Under the pieces are notes generated by a model that made no database searches, was not told where the DNA came from, and saw only the letters and a list, made by a program, of their open reading frames with translations. A DNA stretch of 64,000 nucleotides from positions 79,655 to 143,654 of the forward strand of contig NZ_NBZV01000005.1 of assembly GCF_002379095.1 (NCBI RefSeq). Reading direction: 5' to 3'. The position numbers and the translations under genes are program-made. The DNA is from Polaromonas sp. AER18D-145 (GTDB lineage: Bacteria > Pseudomonadota > Gammaproteobacteria > Burkholderiales > Burkholderiaceae_C). Positions 1 through 8,920 of the stretch are shown here, piece after piece. The number at the start of each line of letters is the position of its first letter. The stretch's first letter is position 1.

Positions 1-3000
1 CGTTCAACCGTGCCCTCGCCGCTGGCCGACGGCACCGGCAGGAAAGACACCACGATGTAGAGCGTTTTGTGGCCTTCCTGCGTCCAGTAGTCGACTTTTT
101 CGGCGACGGCCGACAAGGCGCCCTTGGGTCGGCTCTCGATCACCGTGCGCATCGGATCCATGGGCACCGCCGTGGCCGGCGCGGCGGCGGGCGCATGGGT
201 CTCCAGCACCGAGCCCAGAATCGCATTGGGCCGGTAGGTGGCCAGGCCCTTGAGCTTGGCGCGCCAGGCCTGCTGGTACAGGCTCTTGAAATCCTCGTAG
301 GCGTAGTCGACCGGCACGTTGACGGTTTTGGAGATCGCCGTGTCCACAAAGGGCTGCACCGCTTCCATCATGCCAATGTGGCTGTCCGCCGACATCTCGA
401 GCGCCGAAACAAAGTAACCGGGCAGCTTGTCCACGTCGCCGCCGAGTTCGCGGTACAGGCGCCAAGCATGGTCTTCCACCGCGTATTCGGTGGTGCTGCC
501 ATCGGACTCGCGTTTCTTGCGCCGGTACATCCACGAAAACGGTGGCTCGATGCCGTTCGACGCGTTGTCGGCAAACGCCAGGCTGACCGTGCCGGTCGGT
601 GCAATCGACAGCAAGTGGCTGTTGCGGATGCCGTTGGCGCGGATGGCCTGTTGCAGGGCAGCCGGCAAACGGCTGGCAAAGGTGCCTGCGGCAAGATACC
701 CGTCGGCGTCGAACTTCGGAAATGCGCCCTTTTCTTTCGCCAGTGCGACCGAGGCGGCGTAAGCCGCATCGCGCATGGCGACAGCAATACGCGCCGCCAT
801 CTCGCGCCCCTCGGGCGCGTCGTAACGCAGGCACAACATGGCCAGCGCATTGCCCAGGCCGGTAAAACCGACCCCGATGCGGCGCTTGGCGGCCGACTCG
901 GCCTGCTGCTGCGGCAGCGGCCAGAAGGTCACGTCCAGCACGTTGTCGAGAGCACGCACCTGGGTGGTCACCGACTTGGCGAAAGCCTCGAAATCAAAGT
1001 CCGGCACGCCATTGAAGCCAAAGGGATGGCGCACAAAACGCGTGAGGATGATGGGTCCGAGGTCGCAGCAGCCATAGGGCGGCAGGGGTTGCTCGCCGCA
1101 GTTGTGCACGTAAAGACCGTTGGCGTCAAAGGCATGGATGTCAGCCACCGTCACATCGAAAACGTCCTCGCAGCCGTCTTCGGTCAGCGACTCGACCGTG
1201 GCTGTGAAGCGCTCGCGGTTGAGGCTGCGGTTGTAGCTGCCCAGCGCATGGTCCAGCCGCTCGGCCTTGTCGGTATCGGCAAACCCGATGCGCTCGGCGT
1301 AGATACGCAGGTTGTCCCCGCTGATGACCAGCTCATGCTGTGCTGCCGTTTCGTAGAGCTTGAGGCCGCCTCGCCCGTCGGGCAGGGGTCGCTCTTGCGC
1401 CAATCGGCGGTTCTGGTAAATCGTTGAGACGATGCCCAGTCGCAGCAACATGCGCTGCGCCGTCTGGAGCAAAGGCAGATCGCTTTGCGACAGGCGCACA
1501 CTGACGCCTTTTTCCTGCGAACCCTGAACGGAGCCATCGGCATCGAACAGTCCGCGCAACAGGCCCGCTGCGAACGCTGAAGACGTTTTCTCCATCGTAG
1601 GCGTGAGGGTCTTGTGGCCCGGCCGCATTCCCATACCATGCGCGAGCTGGCCCAAGGCGGCAGAAGCCATGCGCGCCTCGCCGCGCCCTGCCACCGGACG
1701 CTGAAAGCCGCAGAAATCAGCCCGATGGCACAGCGTGGCCGCAGCCGCTTCGGCCGCCTGCACAATGCCACCTGCGCCGGTTTGGGCGTAAGCCACGGCA
1801 CCATTTCCGACGACCTTCAACTCGGGCGCCCAGACCGAAATCACGGCCTTTTCGCTATTGAGCGTGCCATCGCCGACCAGCAGCCCCAGCAGGTAGCCTT
1901 GCGCCTCGGTGCCGACGCCCTCCCAGCCGCCCACCGAACGGTGATCGTTCAGCAAAATCTCATCGCCGGGCCGCAACTGCCCGGCTTCAACCCACTCGGC
2001 TTGCAGCGTGTAACGGGTCCTGCACGCCACGCGCCGTACCCGGTGCTCGGCAGTGAGGTGCAAGGCATGTCCTTCGCGTGTTTTCAAAGCCAGCACGGGT
2101 TTATAACCCGTGCTGAAAAACCCTTCGCTCTCCACGGCGTACGCCTTGCCATCGACCACCGCACTGAAGGGCCGCCCCACGAGGTCCAACACCTGTGCCG
2201 GTCCATCCGTCGTCATCACCCACGTATCGGCCGTGACGCAGGGATTGGTCGCCGCAATCTCTTCGCAGTAACGCAGGTTGTTGTCCTGGTTGATGTGGTC
2301 CAGGAACAGGATGCCGGGCTCGGCGAAGTCGTAGGCCGAATGCATCACGGTGTCCCACAACTCGCGCGCGGCCACGGTCTGGTAGACCCACAGGCCGTCG
2401 GCACGCTGGAACGCGCCTTGCGCGATCAGCGGGGCACCGGGTTTGGCCTTGTGCACCAGCTCCCAGGGCTGGTCTTCGGCCAGGGCGTGCATGAACGCGT
2501 CCGGCATGCCGACCGACACATTGAAGTTGTTCCAGCGCCCGGGCGTGCGCTTGGCGGTGATGAACTCGTGCACATCAGGATGGTCGATGCGCAGCACGCC
2601 CATCTGCGCGCCGCGCCGCGCGCCGGCGCTCTCCACGGTGGAGCAGGACTGGTCAAACACATTGATGTAGCTGCACGGACCGGAGGCCATGGACGCTGTC
2701 GCCTTGACCTCGGCGCCGCGCGGCCGGATGCGTGAAAAATCGTAACCCACGCCGCCACCGCGCCGCATGGTTTCGGCGGCTTCGCGCAAGGCCTCGTAAA
2801 TGCCGGGGTAGCCGCCGTCATCGACGCCCTGGATGCAGTCGCCCACGGGCTGCACAAAGCAGTTGATCAGGGTCGCCTGGATGGCCGTGCCGGCCGCGCT
2901 CATGATGCGGCCGGCGCCGATGGCGCCAGCGTGCAGGTTCTCGAGGAACAGGGCCTCGTGTTTGGCGCGCTCCGCTTCGGGTTCGACCGAGGCCAGGGCC

Positions 3001-3131
3001 CGCGCCACGCGCCGGTACAGGTCTTCCACACCCGACTCGCCGGGTTTGAGGTATTTTTCCTTCAGCACGTCGTGGCTGATGGGCTGGGTGGCCGTCATGT
3101 CCTGAGGCCGACCGAATTGATCGCGTTTCAT
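1..3131 (-). CDS. nrdJ: Adenosylcobalamin-dependent (class II) ribonucleotide reductase, intein-containing, 3' end beyond window
   Basis: This enzyme reduces ribonucleotides to deoxyribonucleotides with a B12-derived radical and does not need oxygen. Reading down from the ATG at 3131 gives 1043 codons without a stop, so the 3' end lies outside the window. The N-extein (residues 1-297) shows NCFVQPVGDCIQG, MRRGGGVGYDFSRIRPRG and STVESAGARRGAQMGVLRID, all typical of NrdJ. Residues 298-677 are an intein. The C-extein restarts at the cysteine of CGEQPLPPYGCC and continues to the edge. By homology with Thermotoga NrdJ the NPCGE cysteine is the thiyl-radical residue and the second cysteine of GCC its redox partner. 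The start overlaps the upstream nitronate monooxygenase stop as ATGA. Placement behind nar genes suits DNA synthesis during anaerobic growth. Confidence 0.93.
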   Translation of the reverse strand, partial: MKRDQFGRPQDMTATQPISHDVLKEKYLKPGESGVEDLYRRVARALASVEPEAERAKHEALFLENLHAGAIGAGRIMSAAGTAIQATLINCFVQPVGDCIQGVDDGGYPGIYEALREAAETMRRGGGVGYDFSRIRPRGAEVKATASMASGPCSYINVFDQSCSTVESAGARRGAQMGVLRIDHPDVHEFITAKRTPGRWNNFNVSVGMPDAFMHALAEDQPWELVHKAKPGAPLIAQGAFQRADGLWVYQTVAARELWDTVMHSAYDFAEPGILFLDHINQDNNLRYCEEIAATNPCVTADTWVMTTDGPAQVLDLVGRPFSAVVDGKAYAVESEGFFSTGYKPVLALKTREGHALHLTAEHRVRRVACRTRYTLQAEWVEAGQLRPGDEILLNDHRSVGGWEGVGTEAQGYLLGLLVGDGTLNSEKAVISVWAPELKVVGNGAVAYAQTGAGGIVQAAEAAAATLCHRADFCGFQRPVAGRGEARMASAALGQLAHGMGMRPGHKTLTPTMEKTSSAFAAGLLRGLFDADGSVQGSQEKGVSVRLSQSDLPLLQTAQRMLLRLGIVSTIYQNRRLAQERPLPDGRGGLKLYETAAQHELVISGDNLRIYAERIGFADTDKAERLDHALGSYNRSLNRERFTATVESLTEDGCEDVFDVTVADIHAFDANGLYVHNCGEQPLPPYGCCDLGPIILTRFVRHPFGFNGVPDFDFEAFAKSVTTQVRALDNVLDVTFWPLPQQQAESAAKRRIGVGFTGLGNALAMLCLRYDAPEGREMAARIAVAMRDAAYAASVALAKEKGAFPKFDADGYLAAGTFASRLPAALQQAIRANGIRNSHLLSIAPTGTVSLAFADNASNGIEPPFSWMYRRKKRESDGSTTEYAVEDHAWRLYRELGGDVDKLPGYFVSALEMSADSHIGMMEAVQPFVDTAISKTVNVPVDYAYEDFKSLYQQAWRAKLKGLATYRPNAILGSVLETHAPAAAPATAVPMDPMRTVIESRPKGALSAVAEKVDYWTQEGHKTLYIVVSFLPVPSASGEGTVE
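1101..2240 (-). other. Intein with LAGLIDADG homing endonuclease inside nrdJ
   Basis: A 380-residue in-frame insertion splits the NrdJ active-site motif NP|CGE. It begins with Cys1 (codon 2240-2238) in CVTADTWVMTTDG, followed by the block B motif LHLTAEH (TxxH), a first dodecapeptide GYLLGLLVGDG near 1860-1900, a second dodecapeptide LLRGLFDADG near 1530-1565, and block F/G DVTVADIHAFDANGLYVHN ending in Asn at 1103-1101. The next extein residue is Cys. All residues needed for protein splicing (Cys1, TxxH His, His-Asn, Cys+1) are present and there is no stop codon, so splicing is expected to be active. The acidic residues of both endonuclease motifs are kept, so homing activity is possible. 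Confidence 0.93.
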
Positions 3132-4396
3132 GCTTGTGCTCCTGCGAGGGACGCTGCTGGCCGGATTCCGCCGAGCAGCCACTGCATCAATTCTTGCACC
3201 GAACGGATCTGGTCGCCAAACGGCAGGCGGGCAGCACCACGGAAGAAAAGGCCTTTGCGCGTGTTGCCGTCAAACGCATGGCCGAGCTGCTGGTCGATGC
3301 AGAACTGGCCCATGCTGGCCACGCCATCGCGCAGGCCGCAGTGGGCCAGGCAGTCAAACGACATGTTGCATTTGGCCTTGACATGGGCCGCCGCCTGGAG
3401 TTTGGGCTCAAGCCGGATGTATTTGTCCAGCCACGGCGTGCGCACCGCACGCGCCGGCAGGCCGGCCACACTGACGAACTCCACCATGTCTTCCGGCTTG
3501 GCTTCGGCCAGCACCTTCTTGAAGGCGGGATCGGCATCACACTCCTGGGTCACGGCAAACGCCGTTCCCAACTGCACCGCCGAAGCGCCCAGGGCCTGCA
3601 GGCGCAGGATGTCGTCCCGGCAGTTGATGCCGCCGGCCGCAATCAGCGGAATTTCGCGCTCGATGCCCGCCGTCTTGAAAAATTCCAGCACCTGCGGGAT
3701 GACCACTTCGAAATCGAAGCGCGAATCATGCAGGTCCGCGACCTTCGCCGCGCCCAGATGACCGCCCGCCAATCCCGGGTGCTCGATCACGATGGCATCG
3801 GGCAGGCGGCCCTTTTTTTGCCACTTGCGCACCAGCAATTGCACGCCCCGCGCATCCGACAGGATGGGGATCAGCGCGACCTTGGGATAGTCACGCGCCA
3901 GCTCCGGCAAATCCAGCGGCAGGCCGGCGCCGACCACCAGGGCATCGGCACCGCTGGCCAGCGCCTGGCGCACGTAATCTTCGTAGGCGCCGAGCGCCTT
4001 CATGATGTTCACGGCTATCAGGCCACGGCCCTGTGCCAGCTGGCGCGCCCGGCGGATTTCGCGGTCCAGCGCCTCGAGATTGGCCGCATTGATCACGGCT
4101 TTCGCATCGGGCTCCTTGTCCAGGTGGCCCGTTTTGGCCATCAGGTCCGGATGCAGGCGCCGCAAGTCCACGGAAGACACCGTGCCGACCCCGCCCAGCC
4201 GGGCCACCGCGCCGGCCAGGCCACCGGCCGACACACACACCCCCATGCCGCCCTGCACCACCGGAATCAGGTCCTTGCCGCCCAGCCGCCAGGGCCGCAG
4301 GCCCGAATCGTGGGCAAGTGTCTGCAGTATCGCGGCGGCCGCCGCCGAATCGACGCTTGCCTTGACGGCCAGGTCAGTCGCTAATGATTTGTCCAT
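3128..4396 (-). CDS. Nitronate monooxygenase (2-nitropropane dioxygenase family, FMN)
   Basis: Predicted FMN-dependent TIM-barrel enzyme that oxidises nitronates. Evidence is an early PVVQGGMGVCVSAGGLAGAV segment, the central IEHPGLAGGHLG loop, and the phosphate-binding region IAAGGINCRDDILRLQALGASAVQLGTAF. A cysteine-containing C-terminal stretch (KCNMSFDCLAHC) is additional. The start at 4396 is preferred over the longer 4432 reading because GGAG precedes it at good spacing. It overlaps the carbonic anhydrase gene by 23 bases, and its stop overlaps the nrdJ start as ATGA, so translational coupling is likely. Its role here is inferred only from context; removal of reactive nitro compounds during nitrate respiration is plausible. 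Confidence 0.8.
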   Translation of the reverse strand: MDKSLATDLAVKASVDSAAAAAILQTLAHDSGLRPWRLGGKDLIPVVQGGMGVCVSAGGLAGAVARLGGVGTVSSVDLRRLHPDLMAKTGHLDKEPDAKAVINAANLEALDREIRRARQLAQGRGLIAVNIMKALGAYEDYVRQALASGADALVVGAGLPLDLPELARDYPKVALIPILSDARGVQLLVRKWQKKGRLPDAIVIEHPGLAGGHLGAAKVADLHDSRFDFEVVIPQVLEFFKTAGIEREIPLIAAGGINCRDDILRLQALGASAVQLGTAFAVTQECDADPAFKKVLAEAKPEDMVEFVSVAGLPARAVRTPWLDKYIRLEPKLQAAAHVKAKCNMSFDCLAHCGLRDGVASMGQFCIDQQLGHAFDGNTRKGLFFRGAARLPFGDQIRSVQELMQWLLGGIRPAASLAGAQA

Positions 4397-5066
4397 CGTG
4401 CTCCACATAAGGTTGATACGGGCCAGTGCCACTGTTGGAGGCTATCGCAGCGGGCACAAAACTTCCTTGCCGTACATCAAAGATGTGGATTTCACCGTCC
4501 TCAATCACGTAATGCCAGCCATGCAGCGTCAAAACGCCCTTCTCGACCTCGCGCCGCACCATGGGGTAGGCCATCAGGCGCTCGAGCTGCAGCACCACGA
4601 GCCGCTGCTCGGTCCGGCGCAGGGCTTCGGGGCTGGCCTGGACCGGCAGCAAGGCCTCGGTGGCCAGCTTGAGCCAGGCCTGCAGGGCAACGGCTTCCTC
4701 GGGCACACCTTCATAGGCGGCCCGGATGGCGCCGCAGTGGCTGTGGCCGCAGACAATGATGCGCTCGACATGCAGGCTGAGCACCGCGAACTCGATCGCC
4801 GCCATCGTGCCGTGCAAGCCATGCGAGCCGTCGTAAGGGGGAACAAACGCCCCCACATTGCGCACGATGAAGAGTTCGCCCGGGCCGGCACCGGTCAGCA
4901 GGTAAGGCACCACACGCGAATCCGAGCAGCCGATGAACAGGGTCTTGGGATGCTGCCCCTGCGCCACCAGGTCCTGGAAGCGCTGCTGGTGCAGCGGGAA
5001 ATAATCGGAATGGAAACGCCGCAAGCGAAGCAGCAACTCGTCCGCGCTTGCGACGTCTTCGGTCAT
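4374..5066 (-). CDS. Beta-class carbonic anhydrase
   Basis: Reversible hydration of CO2 to bicarbonate in the cytoplasm. The 230-residue protein has the beta-class zinc site: Cys47-x-Asp49-x-Arg51 in CSDSR, and His108-x-x-Cys111 in HSHCGA, with the usual spacing. The length is normal for the family. The start overlaps the ppiC stop as ATGA and the 3' end runs 23 bases into the nitronate monooxygenase gene, so it is embedded in the nar-linked operon. Such a gene can supply bicarbonate to carboxylating enzymes or maintain pH under anaerobic growth; which applies here cannot be told from sequence. Confidence 0.92.
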   Translation of the reverse strand: MTEDVASADELLLRLRRFHSDYFPLHQQRFQDLVAQGQHPKTLFIGCSDSRVVPYLLTGAGPGELFIVRNVGAFVPPYDGSHGLHGTMAAIEFAVLSLHVERIIVCGHSHCGAIRAAYEGVPEEAVALQAWLKLATEALLPVQASPEALRRTEQRLVVLQLERLMAYPMVRREVEKGVLTLHGWHYVIEDGEIHIFDVRQGSFVPAAIASNSGTGPYQPYVEHDGQIISD

Positions 5067-5923
5067 TGGACCAGCGGCGAATCAGCCCCTTCCAGGGCAA
5101 TGCCTTCGACCTCCGCCTCCCCCACCAGCAGGCTCATGTACTGGTGCAGGGCCCGGGCGCGCGACTGCATGGTCAACAGGGCCGCAATGCGCTCGCGCAC
5201 TTCCTCATAGGCGGGCTGGGTGCCGCTGCGGCGCTCAAGCACATCGATGATGTGAAAACCGAAACGCGTGTGGAACAGGCGCGGATGCACGCCGGTGCCG
5301 GTTTGCGCATGCTGGAGGTGAAACAGCTCCGTCGCCAGTTCGGGCGCGCAGTCGTCCGGCGTTATCCAGCCGAGGTCGCCGCCCTGGGCGCTGCTCGGGC
5401 AGTTGGACAGTTCGGCGGCCAACTGGGCAAACCGCTCTGGGGACACCCCCTTGTGCGACAGCTCCAGCAAGGCGCGTTCGGCATGCACGGTGAGTGCCTG
5501 GACGTTGACACCGGGCGTGACGGCAAACAGGATGTGCCGCACGTGCAGCGCCTGGCCCACCAGAAACTGTGCCTTGTGGGCCTCGTAATAGCGCCGGCCT
5601 TCGGCGTCGCTCGGCTGGGGGCTGACCACCTGCCGGTCCACCATGGCCTCGATGATCTCGCGTTCGGCCTGGCCCAGTTCCGGGGTGGTCAAGCCAGTGT
5701 GGCGCGGCAGCAGGCCTTGCGACACCGCCTGCTGGCGCAGCAGTTCGGTGTAGGCCAGTTCGCGCAGCGTGGCCGTGTCCGGACGCTGCCCGGGTGCATG
5801 CAGGGCGATGCCATTGACGAAGGCCGTGGGCTGAACTGGCTCGGCGGCTGCAGGGCCGCACTGGCAGGAACCACTGCCGCAGCCCTGGGCGGCGGCGGGT
5901 GAAGAAAGCGTCTGGGTGGTCAT
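5063..5923 (-). CDS. Parvulin-type peptidyl-prolyl isomerase linked to nitrate reductase
   Basis: Rotamase of the PpiC/parvulin family. Residues about 125-230 contain HVRHILFAV, CPSSAQGGDLGWI and FHTRFGFHIIDVLERR, the classical parvulin pattern. There is no signal peptide; the N-terminus is instead cysteine- and glycine-rich (GCGSGSCQCG), which might bind metal. The ATG at 5923 is preferred over the longer reading to 6064 because the extra residues are low-complexity and lie inside the narI end. A parvulin gene directly after narI is a recurring arrangement in Pseudomonas and betaproteobacteria and suggests a role in maturation of the nitrate reductase complex. The gap to narI is 34 bases and the stop overlaps the carbonic anhydrase start. 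Confidence 0.85.
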   Translation of the reverse strand: MTTQTLSSPAAAQGCGSGSCQCGPAAAEPVQPTAFVNGIALHAPGQRPDTATLRELAYTELLRQQAVSQGLLPRHTGLTTPELGQAEREIIEAMVDRQVVSPQPSDAEGRRYYEAHKAQFLVGQALHVRHILFAVTPGVNVQALTVHAERALLELSHKGVSPERFAQLAAELSNCPSSAQGGDLGWITPDDCAPELATELFHLQHAQTGTGVHPRLFHTRFGFHIIDVLERRSGTQPAYEEVRERIAALLTMQSRARALHQYMSLLVGEAEVEGIALEGADSPLVQ

Positions 5924-5957
5924 GGAGGGAGCCTCGTTTCTTGCAGTGCTTAACGGG

Positions 5958-6680
5958 TTAACGGCCGCCGGGCGACTTCGCCCCGGGGACGCCAAGGCGG
6001 CGGCTGCGCACGACCTGGTAGGGACGGAACAGGTAAGCGACCGATCCGAAGCCGCTCCACACATGAACCAGGCGGCTGAAGGGGAACAGCAGGAAGATGG
6101 TCATCCCGAACACGATGTGAAAACGGTAGGGCCAGGGCAGGACGGCCAGCGCTGCAGAGTCCACCTCGCGCAGGGTCAGAATGCGCTGCGCCCATTCGGC
6201 CAGGATCAGCATCACGCTGCCGTCGGCGTGTCCCCACGAATATGGCAAGGTGATCAGGCCCACCACCAGCTGGACCCACAGGATCAGCAGGATCGCGAGA
6301 TCGGTCTTGTGGCTGGTGTAGCGGATGCGCGGGTCAAACATGCGCCGGTAAATCAGCATCGACAGGCCGATGAAACAGATGAAGCCGGCAATGCCGCCCG
6401 CGTAAATCGCCATGCGCTGCTTGGTCGCGGCGTCCATGAAAAAACCATACACCGCGTGGGGTGTCAGCAGGCCGACCAGATGGCCGAAGAACAGGAACAG
6501 GATGCCCACGTGGAACAGGTTGCTGCCCCAGCGCAGCAGCCCGGTGCGCAGCAGCTGCGAGGAGTCGCTTTTCCAGGTGTACTGGTCGCGGTCGAAGCGG
6601 ATCAGGCTGCCGAGCAAAAACACGGTCAGGCAGATGTAGGGATAAACACCAAAAAGAAATCCGTGAAGTCCGGGGCTCAT
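5958..6680 (-). CDS. narI: Respiratory nitrate reductase gamma subunit (cytochrome b)
   Basis: Membrane anchor of NarGHI; it oxidises quinol and passes electrons through two hemes b to NarH. The 240 residues contain five hydrophobic segments. Heme ligands are visible as His57 and His67 (FHVGILFLFFGH) in the second helix and two further histidines in the fifth (RFHIVFGM... RLVHVWSG), matching E. coli His56, His66, His187 and His205. The start codon overlaps the narJ stop as ATGA. Length is slightly above the E. coli protein because of a short polar tail. Confidence 0.96.
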   Translation of the reverse strand: MSPGLHGFLFGVYPYICLTVFLLGSLIRFDRDQYTWKSDSSQLLRTGLLRWGSNLFHVGILFLFFGHLVGLLTPHAVYGFFMDAATKQRMAIYAGGIAGFICFIGLSMLIYRRMFDPRIRYTSHKTDLAILLILWVQLVVGLITLPYSWGHADGSVMLILAEWAQRILTLREVDSAALAVLPWPYRFHIVFGMTIFLLFPFSRLVHVWSGFGSVAYLFRPYQVVRSRRLGVPGAKSPGGR

Positions 6681-7384
6681 GCTTGTACTCCTTGGGTGGG
6701 CCGTGCCTTGCGCACGTGAGGCACGATGTGGATGGGTTGCGGCTGGTCCGGCCTGGCCTGGCCCTTGGACGAGCAGCCATCAAAGACGACCGGCTCTTCC
6801 CAGACCGCGTCGATAGCTTCTTCCGCCGCGATCTGCACCGGCTGGGCCTTCTCCCCGGCCAGCTCCAGCAAGGCACCCAGCACGGAGGCGTAGGCACTTT
6901 CGCGCTGCTGCAGCGCCGCGAAAATCGCATTGAAGATATGCGCCATCTCGGCCAGAAACTCGCGCGCCTCGCGCGGCGGCTGGGTCGAGGTGAATTCGAG
7001 CACCACCGGCAGGAAGTCCGGCATCTCGCCTTCCGCCAGATACATGCCGGCCTTCTCGTAGGTCTGCGCCAGGTCAATCATGGCCGGCCCGCGATCGCGC
7101 GAGTCACCGTGTACATGTTCGAACAGGTGCAGCGAGGTGGCGCGGCCCCGGTCGAACAACTCGACATAAGCCGCCTCGGTCTCGAGCGCCGGGGCAAGCG
7201 CGAGCGCCTCGATCAGGGCATCCAGCTCGGCCAGCCGCAGCGGCTCCAGCGCACGCTCTTCGTGCAGTGCCTCGCGCAGCGCGCCCAGATGGCTGCGCAG
7301 CTCGGCATCGGGATAAGCAAGCAGCCGGGCCAGCACACGCAGGCTCTTCGAAGCCACAGCGGGGGTGTTGTTGAAAAGTGTCAT
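6677..7384 (-). CDS. narJ: Nitrate reductase assembly chaperone (delta subunit)
   Basis: Cytosolic TorD/NarJ-type chaperone that holds the NarGH pair until the molybdenum cofactor is inserted and NarI is present. It is not part of the finished enzyme. The 235-residue helical protein has the family segments LRVLARLLAYPDAELR and AEGEMPDFLPVVLEF. It lies between narH (3-base gap) and narI (ATGA overlap), the usual position. Confidence 0.94.
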   Translation of the reverse strand: MTLFNNTPAVASKSLRVLARLLAYPDAELRSHLGALREALHEERALEPLRLAELDALIEALALAPALETEAAYVELFDRGRATSLHLFEHVHGDSRDRGPAMIDLAQTYEKAGMYLAEGEMPDFLPVVLEFTSTQPPREAREFLAEMAHIFNAIFAALQQRESAYASVLGALLELAGEKAQPVQIAAEEAIDAVWEEPVVFDGCSSKGQARPDQPQPIHIVPHVRKARPTQGVQA

Positions 7385-7387
7385 GGT

Positions 7388-8920
7388 TCAGACCTCCACC
7401 TTGATGGGAATAGTGCGTTTCTTGTTGCCGCCGAACAGGCTGACGTCGCTGGCGCCGTCGGAGCAACCATTGCCGAAGGTAAAGCCGCAGCCGCCGCGCA
7501 TGTCGAATGCGTTCTCGGCGTATTCGCGGTGGGTGCTCGGGATCACGAAGCGGTCTTCGTAGTTGGCAATCGCCATGATGTGGTACATCTCCTCGACCTC
7601 GGCCACAGTGAGCCCGGCTTGCTCCAGCACGGCCAGGTTCTGCACCTGGTCCACATGTTTGCTGCGCTGGTAGGACCGCATCGCCAGCATGCGTTGCAGT
7701 GAACGGATCACCGGTGCCGTGTCGCCCGCGGTCAGCAGGTTGGCCAGGTACTGCACGGGAATGCGCATCTGCGCGATGTCGGGCAGCTCGCCGTTGATGC
7801 CGATCTGGCCGGCGTTGGCCGCCGAGGTGATCGGCGACAGCGGCGGGACGTACCAGACCATGGGCAAGGTGCGGTACTCGGGGTGCAGCGGCAGTGCCAC
7901 CTTCCATTCCACCGCCATCTTGTAAACCGGGCTGCGGCGGGCGCCTTCCAGCCAGGCGTCGGGAATGCCGTCCTTGCGCGCCTGTTCAATCACTTTCGGA
8001 TCGTTCGGGTCCAGGAAGATGTCGAGTTGTGCCTGGTACAGGTCCTTGTCGTCTTCCACGCTGGCCGCTTCCTGGATGCGGTCGGCGTCATACAGCACCA
8101 CACCGAGGTAACGGATGCGGCCCACGCAGGTTTCGCTGCAGACGGTGGGCTGGCCGGCTTCAATGCGCGGATAGCAGAAGGTACATTTCTCGGCCTTGCC
8201 GCTTTTCCAGTTGTAATAAATCTTCTTGTACGGGCAGCCCGAGACACACATGCGCCAGCCGCGGCACTTGTCCTGGTCGATCAGCACGATGCCGTCTTCC
8301 TCGCGCTTGTAGATCGAGCCCGAAGGGCAGGACGCCACACAGGCCGGGTTCAGGCAATGCTCGCACAGGCGCGGCAAATACATCATGAAGGTGTTTTCGA
8401 ACTGGCCCACCATGTCTTTCTGGACCTGATCGAAGTTCGCCAGGTTGGCGTCCTTGCTGCGCTTGGAAAATTCGCCGCCGAGGATCTCTTCCCAGTTCGG
8501 ACCCCACTCGATTTTTTCCATGCGCTTGCCGGTGATCAGGCTGCGCGGCCGCGCCGTTGGCGTGGCCTGCATCTCTGGCGCCGACTGCAGATGGTCGTAG
8601 TCGAAGGTGAAGGGCTCGTAGTAGTCATCGATCTGCGGCATGTTCGGGTTGGAGAAGATGCGCATCAGCAGCTTCCACTTGCCCCCCTGGCGCGGCTCGA
8701 TGGAACCGTCGGCCTTGCGTACCCAGCCGCCGTTCCATTTGTCCTGGTTTTCCCACTCCTTGGGGTAACCGATGCCGGGCTTGGTTTCGACGTTGTTGAA
8801 CCAGGCGTATTCCATGCCGGGACGGCTGGTCCAGACGTTTTTGCAGGTGACCGAACAGGTGTGGCAACCAATGCACTTGTCCAGGTTCAGCACCATGCCG
8901 ATTTGCGCGCGTACCTTCAT
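7388..8920 (-). CDS. narH: Respiratory nitrate reductase beta subunit (Fe-S)
   Basis: Electron-transfer subunit carrying four Fe-S clusters between NarI hemes and NarG. Cysteine groups seen are CIGCHTCSVTCKN (residues about 16-28), CEHCLNPACVASCPSG, CRGWRMCVSGCPYKK and CTFCYP...CSETCVGR. The tryptophan in CRGWRMC replaces a cysteine, which in E. coli gives one [3Fe-4S] and three [4Fe-4S] clusters. The length of 510 residues is normal. The start overlaps the narG stop as ATGA. Confidence 0.97.
   Translation of the reverse strand: MKVRAQIGMVLNLDKCIGCHTCSVTCKNVWTSRPGMEYAWFNNVETKPGIGYPKEWENQDKWNGGWVRKADGSIEPRQGGKWKLLMRIFSNPNMPQIDDYYEPFTFDYDHLQSAPEMQATPTARPRSLITGKRMEKIEWGPNWEEILGGEFSKRSKDANLANFDQVQKDMVGQFENTFMMYLPRLCEHCLNPACVASCPSGSIYKREEDGIVLIDQDKCRGWRMCVSGCPYKKIYYNWKSGKAEKCTFCYPRIEAGQPTVCSETCVGRIRYLGVVLYDADRIQEAASVEDDKDLYQAQLDIFLDPNDPKVIEQARKDGIPDAWLEGARRSPVYKMAVEWKVALPLHPEYRTLPMVWYVPPLSPITSAANAGQIGINGELPDIAQMRIPVQYLANLLTAGDTAPVIRSLQRMLAMRSYQRSKHVDQVQNLAVLEQAGLTVAEVEEMYHIMAIANYEDRFVIPSTHREYAENAFDMRGGCGFTFGNGCSDGASDVSLFGGNKKRTIPIKVEV

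Noticed and set aside
1184..1804. Separate gene inside the nrdJ region
   Set aside because: This frame is a shadow; the correct frame is the intein endonuclease domain continuous with nrdJ.
2085..2115. Palindrome CAGCACGGGTTTATAACCCG within nrdJ as a regulatory site
   Set aside because: It lies inside the intein coding sequence in the correct frame and has no promoter context.
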